Shown one piece after another: positions 1-5,472 of a stretch of DNA of 7,359 nt. The translations under genes were made by a program, and so were the position numbers. How positions within the stretch are numbered: position 1 is the first letter of the stretch; each line of letters starts with the position of its first letter. This DNA comes from Gemmatimonadaceae bacterium (GTDB lineage Bacteria > Gemmatimonadota > Gemmatimonadetes > Gemmatimonadales > Gemmatimonadaceae): positions 1-7,359 of the forward strand of contig JANWKK010000128.1 in the NCBI GenBank assembly GCA_025451425.1, given 5' to 3'. The notes beneath the pieces are model-generated. The model was not told the origin of the DNA and did not search any database. It saw nothing but the letters and a program-made list of their open reading frames with translations.

Positions 1-24
1 CCAGTGTCTACGACGCCTCGACGT

Positions 25-193
25 GAGTCGAGGATTCGTTGCTCGCGAGTCGAGGATCGTTGCTCGCGAATTGAGGATCGTTGGTTGTGAGTCGGGGATC
101 GTTGCTCGCGAGTTGAGGATCGTTGGTCGTGAGTCGAGGATCGTTGGTCGCTAATCGAGGATCGTTGGTCGCAAGTCGAGGATCTTTCGACGC
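25..193. repeat. 21-nt tandem repeat array, eight units
   Basis: Eight head-to-tail units with period 21 lie at 25-46 (22 nt, one extra T), 47-67, 68-88, 89-109, 110-130, 131-151, 152-172 and 173-193. The shared core is gaggatcgttggtcg, with g/c and t/c alternation at a few fixed places. The last unit decays after its first 12 bases, and 4-24 may be a ninth degenerate unit (about 11 of 21 matches). The array lies just past the terminator of the 247-residue gene. The period is a multiple of three, and one minus-strand frame stays open through the array, reading a heptad of the type NDPRLAT. That frame has no start codon after the stop at 236-238, so translation is not supported. Confidence 0.93.
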
Positions 194-196
194 GCC

Positions 197-232
197 AGAA
201 AAACCAACGGGCCCGCCTCGCGGCGAGCCCGT
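197..232 (-). terminator. Intrinsic terminator of the 247-aa hypothetical gene
   Basis: Read on the minus strand, ACGGGC (227-232 as its complement) pairs with GCCCGT (207-212). Past a single C/A mismatch, four further pairs (214-217 with 222-225) close a TCGC tetraloop. The hairpin is followed by TGGTTTTTCT, so a run of five T begins three bases after the stem. It lies 47 bases beyond the stop codon at 280. Stem, loop and T-run all fit Rho-independent termination in the minus direction. Confidence 0.8.
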
Positions 233-279
233 GGCCTAACGACCTCGACACAACACCCACCGACAGCGACGCACAGGCA

Positions 280-1023
280 CTACGCCGCCTTCACACTCGT
301 CCCCGACGACGCGACAGTTACGGTCGCAGACGGCTCGACGGGAGTCGAGCCCGTGTTGACGAGTCCGAGCGGTGCGCGTACGGCAACACCCTTCACCGTG
401 ACGCGCTTGAGTTGCTGCCACTCCGCCAACTTCGTCGGCTCGGAACGGATCTGACGCGTGACAACTGCGTCGATGATGTGCACGGTGCGCCGCCCGAGCG
501 TCAGCTCGCTCCCCACCCCCCGTGTTGCTGCCACCCGCGATGCCCGCGCGAGACCACGGCCATCGATGCTGCCCTTGAGCGCCGCTGCAGCCGCCGTCAA
601 CTGCTCGATGAAGTCGGCCGGTAGCCCGCTTTCGACCAGTACATCCTTGTCGACCCCCGCCTTCTGGGCCATCGCGGTCGCCGCCGTAATGATCTCCGGC
701 GTCGAAACGTTCCCCTTCGGCATCGACAGCACGCCGATTCCCGGGACCGTCCCGCTCAGCGCGCGCGCGACCTTCGCGATCGGTGCCATCTGGTATGACA
801 GCACCTCACGCCGCTTCTCGATCTCGTTGTTCGAGATGAGCAGCGTCTGCGCGCGCTGCGTATCCTGCGCCGTGGCGTGATCCGACAGCCGCTGCACGAT
901 GCCGTTGAGCGCCTCGACCTGAGTGCCCAATGACGGATTGTTCGCCACGTACTGCGGATTCGCCGCGAACCATCCCTGCACGCGGCGGAACGACTGCGCG
1001 ACCCGCTCTTGATGCGCGTTCAT
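280..1023 (-). CDS. Hypothetical protein, helical, cysteine-free (247 aa)
   Basis: I do not recognise this family. The reading frame is open up to 1191, but the ATG at 1023 is chosen because GGGGAGGAGG, a near-perfect Shine-Dalgarno sequence, directly precedes it, and the upstream extension looks like non-coding DNA. The product has no signal peptide and no membrane segment, so it is probably cytoplasmic. Residues 1-90 look mostly alpha-helical, with an NPQYVANNPSLG segment at 22-33. A glycine/proline-containing stretch follows at about 91-106 (GTVPGIGVLSMPKG). Residues 107-160 are alanine-rich helix, 161-215 are basic, and the last 30 residues are a Thr/Ser/Val-rich tail that is probably disordered. 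There is no cysteine. An intrinsic terminator lies 47 bases downstream, and the next gene upstream ends 700 bp away, so the gene is probably monocistronic. That it is a real gene is well supported; its function is unknown. Confidence 0.85.
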   Translation of the reverse strand: MNAHQERVAQSFRRVQGWFAANPQYVANNPSLGTQVEALNGIVQRLSDHATAQDTQRAQTLLISNNEIEKRREVLSYQMAPIAKVARALSGTVPGIGVLSMPKGNVSTPEIITAATAMAQKAGVDKDVLVESGLPADFIEQLTAAAAALKGSIDGRGLARASRVAATRGVGSELTLGRRTVHIIDAVVTRQIRSEPTKLAEWQQLKRVTVKGVAVRAPLGLVNTGSTPVEPSATVTVASSGTSVKAA

Positions 1024-1381
1024 AACCTCCTCCCCTAGCAAATGGTTGTCTTGCGATGTCAAAAACGATCCGCTGGATCTCCATCGAAGACGCCGTCCAT
1101 CCACCGGTTCGGCGCTGCGTCCCGGGTGAACGACCCCGACGCCGAATGGGAGCAGTTGCGAGACTGGCGACACGTACGGGAGGTCTGCCATTGGCTCTCA
1201 CGGCCTGCGGGCGTCCCCTTTCCGGAGGAAAGGCCTTCGCGCCGTCGGGCGCGGACGCTCTGGGACTGTGCTCACTCCCGGGTATCCTCTCCAGCGCGGT
1301 TGCGACGGGCCGCGCCGGCACTCTCGACTTCGGGCCGGTTGTCTCTCCGGCTGACAGCGGTCGCACGGTCGCTCGAAACCG

Positions 1382-1436
1382 CGCGGGCTTCTACTCGGCT
1401 CTCCCGTTTGCGACACCCAGCCCGCGACGCGCGGGC
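1382..1436. other. Mutually exclusive GC-rich hairpins
   Basis: CGCGGGCT at 1382-1389 is the exact complement of AGCCCGCG at 1419-1426. GCCCGCG at 1420-1426 is also the exact complement of CGCGGGC at 1430-1436, with a three-base ACG loop. The two pairings share the 1420-1426 arm, so only one can form at a time. This resembles a switch or attenuator, but no T-tract or start codon nearby ties it to a gene. GC-rich DNA yields such pairs fairly easily. Confidence 0.4.
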
Positions 1437-1468
1437 GGCATGACTCACGTGGGCCGCTGCGCGGTGCT

Positions 1469-1562
1469 CGTTAGGCGTGCTCCGACGTCCCCTGGGCACA
1501 CCCCGGTCTGCGCACGGGTTCTCGGCCGGCGAGTCGACGGCCGAGAGGTTTGAAGCCTAACG
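1469..1562. repeat. 94-bp element bounded by an inverted octamer pair, branched fold
   Basis: CGTTAGGC (1469-1476) and its exact reverse complement GCCTAACG (1555-1562) can form a closing 8-bp stem. Three further hairpins fit between them. The first is 1477-1482 with 1494-1499 (GTGCTC/GGGCAC, one wobble). The second is 1502-1505 with 1515-1518 (CCCG/CGGG). The third is 1520-1528 with 1538-1546 (TCTCGGCCG/CGGCCGAGA, nine pairs). Together they give a multi-branch shape. It is not a tRNA, because the T-arm and D-arm signatures are missing. It is also not an integron attC site, because the two core-like boxes face the wrong way. It could be a small structured RNA, a repeat element or a bidirectional terminator. 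Confidence 0.45.
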
Positions 1563-1605
1563 GGGGCCGTTCGCGAGGCGCAAGGTGTGACGTACGATGA
1601 ACTTG

Positions 1606-1689
1606 CGTCGCAGTCTGCTCAACAACGGTCGGAGGTCGCTCGATGACGATCGGTGTGTGCTGAACGCCGATCGCAGCATCCTACAAGAG
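1606..1689. repeat. Four degenerate 21-nt units
   Basis: Lined up at period 21, 1606-1626, 1627-1647, 1648-1668 and 1669-1689 share a TCG near the start and a CT or CC in the middle. Three of the four begin with the pattern GRTCG or CGTCG, and 1585-1605 may be a weaker fifth unit. In plus frame the units read as imperfect heptads beginning with R and carrying L and N/D (RSLLNNG, RSLDDD and similar). The period equals that of the array at 25-193, but sequence similarity between the two is near chance (about 11 of 21 in the best alignment found). Confidence 0.4.
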
Positions 1690-1720
1690 AAGGGGCTCAT
1701 GTGGCTCGGGCTTCCTCCAC

Positions 1721-4216
1721 TCAAGGCACGCCGGGCTGGGACTGGGCCTGCGGCTCCGTGTCCTGCGGCTTCGGCCGCAGCTTGAGTTCCTGCCCGAAGT
1801 TTCGCGAAAACGAGATGAACACGCCCCGCATGCCGAAGCTCCGCTCGGTCAATTGCACGACCTGGGCGCTCTGAGTGCGCGACCCGAAGGTCATCATGTT
1901 GAACGGGTCTGCCACGCGTACGGTCAGGCTACCGCGATCACCCCACAACTTCCGTCGGAACGCGACGTTCATCATCACGAACGCCGTTTGCGAGCCGCTT
2001 TCCGTCGTGAACGGCGCGCGATAGTTGGCAAAGAACTGCGCGTCCATCAGCGGCGACAGCTTCCACGTCGCGTTCGCGCGCGTCGACCACACCATAGCTT
2101 GGGTCGACAGGTTGCCTAACGAGCTAGTCAGGTTCGTCGCATCACTGGCGTAATGATATACGCTGCCGCCCGTGAGCAAAGTGAGTGGACCGTGGCGAAC
2201 GGTGAGATTGAGATCCGATCCCATTGTCACCACGCTCGCGACATTGTCGACCGTGCTCGTCGTGATGCCGGTGGTGTCGATTCGCTGGATAAAGCGCACG
2301 GCGTGCGCCGTTCGTCGCACGTAGGGTGTCAACTGCAGCGTACCCCAGCCGTGTGAGTCCTGGAGCCCGAGCTCGAGCGCGTCCGTGTACTCCGGACGAA
2401 GAGCCGGGTTGCCCTGAAAGACGTTTCGCGCGTCCTCCTTCTGGGCAACCGGGGTCAGTTGATAGGGGTTCGGCCGGCTAATGCGACGCGAGTAGCTCAA
2501 CTTGAGCTGGCGCATCGGCGTGAAATTGTACGACACGATCCCACTCGGAAAAGCGCTCGCATACCGCGTGTCGAATCGTTGCGAGTCAGGCGCGGCCGCC
2601 GTGGGCAGATCGAGTCGCGTGTCCGCTTGCTCGAGCCGCAGTCCTGCCTGCGCCTGCACCTTGCCGAGCTGCTGCGAGAGCACCGCGTAGCTCGAACTGA
2701 TCTGCTCACGGTAGTCGAACGTGATCGCGCGATCTGCCGCGGGCGTGAACTGTCCGGTCGCCGAATCAGCGTACGCGGCCGTGAAGTCGCTCGCGGTGTG
2801 TCGAATTGTCCCTTTGATCCCTGCCTCGAGCTTCGTGCTGGCGGTCAAGGGATGTGTGTAATCCGACTGCAGGCTCCAGGACGGATTGCCGCTGATAGTG
2901 ATGTCCTGCTCTTTGGGAATGGCGTACGCTCCGGTGGACGGGTCGCCCTGATAGACGTTCCCGAAGAGCAGTCCGTCGCTCGTCGAGTGTCCTTGCGTTA
3001 GGCGGAGCTCGGTTGAGTACGTCGTCGCCTTTGCGTCGCCTGTACGGCGGAAGGCAACTGAGTAGTCCTGGAAAATGCTCCGCCAGTACTGCGTGCTGAA
3101 CTGATCGAACAAACCGATCGTGTCGCGCGCTGGATCGAGATCGCTGTAGTACGACGCGCTGTTCCGCGTCGAGCGCCCGCCCGACACCATCGCGTCGCCG
3201 GACAGCGCATTGTGATCGGTGAAGCGGTACTCGGAACGGAACGTTGCGTTCTGCCAGAGCGGCTCGTTCGAGCCGTCGATGTGCGACGTCACGAAGGCCG
3301 GCGATGTGGCGCCGAGATTCGTCTGGTTCGTGAAGCCGCCCATCGGCCGGCTGTCTCGGAAGAAGCCGTACGAGAGAAAAGCAGTCGTTTTCCCGATTTG
3401 GCGGCCGATGTTCCCATTGACGTTCGCGAGGCCCGTAGTACCTGTCGCGGCCGTCACGCCGCCACTGAGACCGAGATCGGCCTCCTGGTTCAGAACAATA
3501 TTGATGATGCCGGCCGTTCCTTCGGGGTCGTTCTTCGCCGACGGATTCGTCGACACCTCGACGCGCGCGATCGTGCTCGCGGGCAACTGAGCGAGAAAGT
3601 TCGCGAGTTGATCACCATGCAGCGGCGATGAGCGTCCATTGATCTGTACGATGACGCTCTGATTCCCACGAAGGCTGACGTTGTTGGAACCGTCCACCTC
3701 GACGGAGGGAACATTGCGGAGCACGTCGATCGCCGTGCCGCCGCTCGCCGTCGTCATGTTCTTCGTCGAGTAGCTGTTTCGATCGGGCGCGAGGACGACT
3801 TCATCGCGCTCCGCTCGCACTTCCTGCCCCGCGATCTGGGCCGCGACACGGGAGAGCGCAATGTCACCGAGGTCCGTGATCGGACGTTCGACTGTTACAA
3901 CAACGTCGTTCCGAGTGAGCGGGGCATAGCCAAGAGCGCGCACGCGCAGCGTGTAGCGACCGGGAGCGAGGCCTTCGATGTGGAAGGAACCGTCGGCGTT
4001 AGGCAGCGCGCCACGCACGAATGCGGTGTCGTTGACGCGGCGCGCGGTGACGGACCCTGCGCCGATCGCCGCGTTGTTTCCGGACTCGACCAGTCGGCCA
4101 CGAATCTCGCCTTTTCCAGACGACCTGGTGGGCGACTGAGCATTTGCGGTCGCTCGGCCGGCCCAAAGCAACACGAGACCGAGCAACACGATCTGGCAGC
4201 GTTTCAGAATGATCAA
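1721..4216 (-). CDS. TonB-dependent-type outer-membrane receptor, OMP_b-brl_3-like (831 aa)
   Basis: This is an outer-membrane beta-barrel receptor, expected to import or bind a ligand with TonB energy; the ligand is unknown. Residues 1-27 form a signal peptide (K5/R6, hydrophobic core, cut after ATANAQ). Residues 36-125 form a carboxypeptidase-regulatory-like domain (GEIRGRLVES, DGSFHIEGLAPGRYTLRV). The plug is at about 150-245 (GGTAIDVLRNVPSVEVDG, NPSAKNDPEGTAGIINIVL). The rest is barrel, with the family hallmarks LSYSRRISRPNPYQLTP (573-589), GNPALRPEYTDALELG (602-617) and DPFNMMTFG (770-778). The barrel ends near SFSRNFG (802-808), followed by a 23-residue Pro/Gln-rich tail, so the protein does not end in an aromatic residue. 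The start is a TTG with no clear ribosome binding site; no ATG or GTG upstream in frame precedes the stop at 4259, and a later start would damage the signal peptide. A 230-bp gap separates it from the propeller gene. Confidence 0.93.
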   Translation of the reverse strand: MIILKRCQIVLLGLVLLWAGRATANAQSPTRSSGKGEIRGRLVESGNNAAIGAGSVTARRVNDTAFVRGALPNADGSFHIEGLAPGRYTLRVRALGYAPLTRNDVVVTVERPITDLGDIALSRVAAQIAGQEVRAERDEVVLAPDRNSYSTKNMTTASGGTAIDVLRNVPSVEVDGSNNVSLRGNQSVIVQINGRSSPLHGDQLANFLAQLPASTIARVEVSTNPSAKNDPEGTAGIINIVLNQEADLGLSGGVTAATGTTGLANVNGNIGRQIGKTTAFLSYGFFRDSRPMGGFTNQTNLGATSPAFVTSHIDGSNEPLWQNATFRSEYRFTDHNALSGDAMVSGGRSTRNSASYYSDLDPARDTIGLFDQFSTQYWRSIFQDYSVAFRRTGDAKATTYSTELRLTQGHSTSDGLLFGNVYQGDPSTGAYAIPKEQDITISGNPSWSLQSDYTHPLTASTKLEAGIKGTIRHTASDFTAAYADSATGQFTPAADRAITFDYREQISSSYAVLSQQLGKVQAQAGLRLEQADTRLDLPTAAAPDSQRFDTRYASAFPSGIVSYNFTPMRQLKLSYSRRISRPNPYQLTPVAQKEDARNVFQGNPALRPEYTDALELGLQDSHGWGTLQLTPYVRRTAHAVRFIQRIDTTGITTSTVDNVASVVTMGSDLNLTVRHGPLTLLTGGSVYHYASDATNLTSSLGNLSTQAMVWSTRANATWKLSPLMDAQFFANYRAPFTTESGSQTAFVMMNVAFRRKLWGDRGSLTVRVADPFNMMTFGSRTQSAQVVQLTERSFGMRGVFISFSRNFGQELKLRPKPQDTEPQAQSQPGVP

Positions 4217-4382
4217 GAAGAGACGGAAGTTCGGAACGAGCGCGCGATGAGGCGCTGTTCAGTTCGATTCAGCTGCCCGTGGAGCGCCACGCGATCCAGC
4301 CCTCGCGATCGAGCGCTCAGTGTTTCTTAGACGCCGGAATCGAGCGAACCGTTGAATCTTGACCTTCTAGCGGCCCGCGGAG

Positions 4383-4411
4383 GTCGGGGCGGCAATTCTG
4401 CCGCCCACGAC
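4383..4411. terminator. Strong hairpin after the propeller gene, possible terminator
   Basis: GGGCGGCA (4387-4394) and TGCCGCCC (4399-4406) form a perfect 8-bp stem with an ATTC loop. Past one bulged A (4407), GTCG (4383-4386) pairs with CGAC (4408-4411), giving 12 pairs in all. It lies about 36 bases beyond the stop of the YncE-like gene and about 165 bases ahead of the receptor start. Neither side carries a T-run, so it is not a classical intrinsic terminator. It may act as a terminator, an mRNA 3'-end stabiliser or a leader structure for the receptor. Confidence 0.45.
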
Positions 4412-4446
4412 ACCACGCCCGAGCTCCCCACCGGTGCCCTATTGAA

Positions 4447-5391
4447 TCAAGGCGCCAGAACGGCCATCACGAGCTGAGCGTTCTCGCGCGTCGTGCCTTC
4501 GTAATAGAACACGAACACCTTGTGCGTCTTGTCGTCTACCGCGCAGGTGCGTGCTCCGCCGCCGGTCGGAACCTTCTCGGCAACGGAATACCGGTCTGGC
4601 CCGTCTTCGTGAATCACCGTCATCGTGCTGTCCGCACGATTGGGATTGAAAACGAGCTTGGTGGACGCATCGTAGCAGTTCTGGTCGGCGCGGCTCGGAA
4701 CGCGAATGCGTGCGGGGACGCTGCCATTGTCGGCGTTCACGACCACCATCTCGGTGTCGCACGCCATGAACAGTCGGCGCGTGCCGAGGTCCATCGAGAG
4801 TCCTTGCGCTCGGCCGCAACTCGCAATGCGATACGTCGCTTCCGTCTTCAACGTCCGTGCGTCGACACGTGTGACGAAACCGGAGTCTTCGACGTTGAGA
4901 AAAAGCTTACCTCGGCCGTCGGCGACTCCTGACTCGAGCCCATCGCCGATCGTCGACTTCGTGATCAGCTTGCCGGTCTTCATGTCGACGACCCACGCGT
5001 CCTTGCCCTCCCAGGTGAAGGCACGGTGCGTCACGGGGTCGTAGCGGATGCCGTCGCCCTTCGCATCGACTTGGCCCTCGACGGCGAGCGTCTTCAGGTT
5101 GAAGACGACGCCATTGCGCACCAGGCCCCGGTTCAGGTCTCCGGCAATCGCGTAGCCACCGCCACCTCCCGTCACGTGACCGACGACTTTGTCGTCATCG
5201 ACGTTGATGACATTGTCTCCGAGTCCGTAGAGACGCCGGCCAGCCACATCGATGATGATGTAGTCGGCCCGCGCCTTTCCGAGATTGACGTGATCGACGA
5301 CGTGATAATGGGTGCCCTGCGCCGCGAGACGAGGTGCGATGAGCGCCGCGAGCGCGCCGGCAACGAGAATCGACAGAGATGAGCGAATCAT
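4447..5391 (-). CDS. Exported YncE/YVTN-type beta-propeller protein (314 aa)
   Basis: This is a periplasmic or secreted beta-propeller of the YncE-like family. Such proteins are thought to be binding or scaffold proteins, and no enzyme activity can be claimed. Residues 1-25 form a signal peptide (IRSSLSILVAGALAALIAP, cut after LAAQ). After it come repeated blade motifs pairing a D-x-(x)-RRLY/KLF-type strand with a V-(D/N)-(A/M)-(D/K)-(T/N)-G-K turn, for example WVVDMKTGKL (133-142), VTRVDARTLKTEA (173-185) and MVVVNADNGSVPARI (215-229). The last blade contains GGGARTCAVDDKTHKVFVF. Four cysteines (192, 211, 239, 283) sit in the second half and could form disulfides. A run of five glycines at 75-79 interrupts an early blade. 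An in-frame TTG at 5403 would add four residues; the ATG at 5391 is preferred for its GAGAG just upstream and the better signal peptide. Confidence 0.85.
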   Translation of the reverse strand: MIRSSLSILVAGALAALIAPRLAAQGTHYHVVDHVNLGKARADYIIIDVAGRRLYGLGDNVINVDDDKVVGHVTGGGGGYAIAGDLNRGLVRNGVVFNLKTLAVEGQVDAKGDGIRYDPVTHRAFTWEGKDAWVVDMKTGKLITKSTIGDGLESGVADGRGKLFLNVEDSGFVTRVDARTLKTEATYRIASCGRAQGLSMDLGTRRLFMACDTEMVVVNADNGSVPARIRVPSRADQNCYDASTKLVFNPNRADSTMTVIHEDGPDRYSVAEKVPTGGGARTCAVDDKTHKVFVFYYEGTTRENAQLVMAVLAP

Positions 5392-5416
5392 AATCTCTCG
5401 CAAGAAGGGAAGGGCG

Positions 5417-5448
5417 AAAACTGGGGCCTCGTGAGGAGCGCCGCAGTT
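5417..5448 (-). terminator. Weak terminator-like hairpin between amidohydrolase and propeller genes
   Basis: On the minus strand AACTG (5444-5448) pairs with CAGTT (5419-5423), and after a G/G mismatch three more pairs form (5425-5427 with 5440-5442). TTTT follows at 5417-5420 (complement), overlapping the stem. The stem is imperfect and the T-run short, so partial termination that lowers downstream expression is more plausible than a full stop. It lies 25 bases past the amidohydrolase stop at 5473. Confidence 0.3.
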
Positions 5449-5472
5449 CCTTGTATGTAGTCATCGAACCTG

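Larger units (their letters stand above)
1024..1720. other. 697-bp stretch without a convincing gene, rich in inverted repeats
   Basis: This lies between the receptor gene and the 247-residue gene. Perfect hairpins are visible at 1217-1233 (CCTTTCC/GGAAAGG), 1238-1253 (CGCGCC/GGCGCG) and 1420-1436 (GCCCGCG/CGCGGGC). The arm of the last one can instead pair with 1382-1389. The stretch also holds the octamer-bounded element at 1469-1562 and the loose 21-nt units at 1606-1689. A 165-codon plus-strand frame (1056-1553) is open, but it has no ribosome binding site, irregular codon use and no familiar domain. I found no match by eye to tRNA, tmRNA, RNase P, SRP RNA or common riboswitch motifs. Confidence 0.6.

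Noticed and set aside
23..154. 43-codon plus-strand frame from a GTG through the tandem array (ESRIVAR-type heptads)
   Set aside because: No ribosome binding site, and the frame depends on the single inserted T in the first unit. It is better explained by the repeat itself.
25..193. CRISPR array
   Set aside because: The units follow each other directly with no unique spacers, and no cas genes are visible.
1036..1062. Perfect TTGACA on the minus strand (1062-1057) ahead of the hypothetical gene
   Set aside because: No acceptable -10 hexamer at 16-18 bases, and the implied transcription start would fall in or after the Shine-Dalgarno sequence.
1024..1191. N-terminal extension of the hypothetical protein to an ATG at 1191
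   Set aside because: The extension is low-complexity and basic with no ribosome binding site, whereas the ATG at 1023 directly follows GGGGAGGAGG.
806..1366. Minus-strand frame of 186 codons overlapping the hypothetical gene
   Set aside because: It is a shadow frame, arginine- and proline-rich, in another frame of a gene with a much better start signal.
1056..1553. 165-codon plus-strand reading frame
   Set aside because: No ribosome binding site, irregular third-position GC, arginine-rich composition typical of chance frames in GC-rich DNA, no recognisable domain, and it overlaps the inverted repeats. Not excluded, but unsupported.
1470..1561. Integron attC site, because GTTAGGC and GCCTAAC match the core-site consensus
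   Set aside because: attC reads RYYYAAC first and GTTRRRY last; here the order is reversed. No partner core box lies at attC distance outside the pair or next to the copy at 234, and no integrase gene or cassette series is present.
4217..4382. Cobalamin or other riboswitch leading the receptor gene
   Set aside because: None of the conserved riboswitch core boxes could be found by eye on the minus strand. The only structure seen in the gap is the hairpin at 4383-4411.
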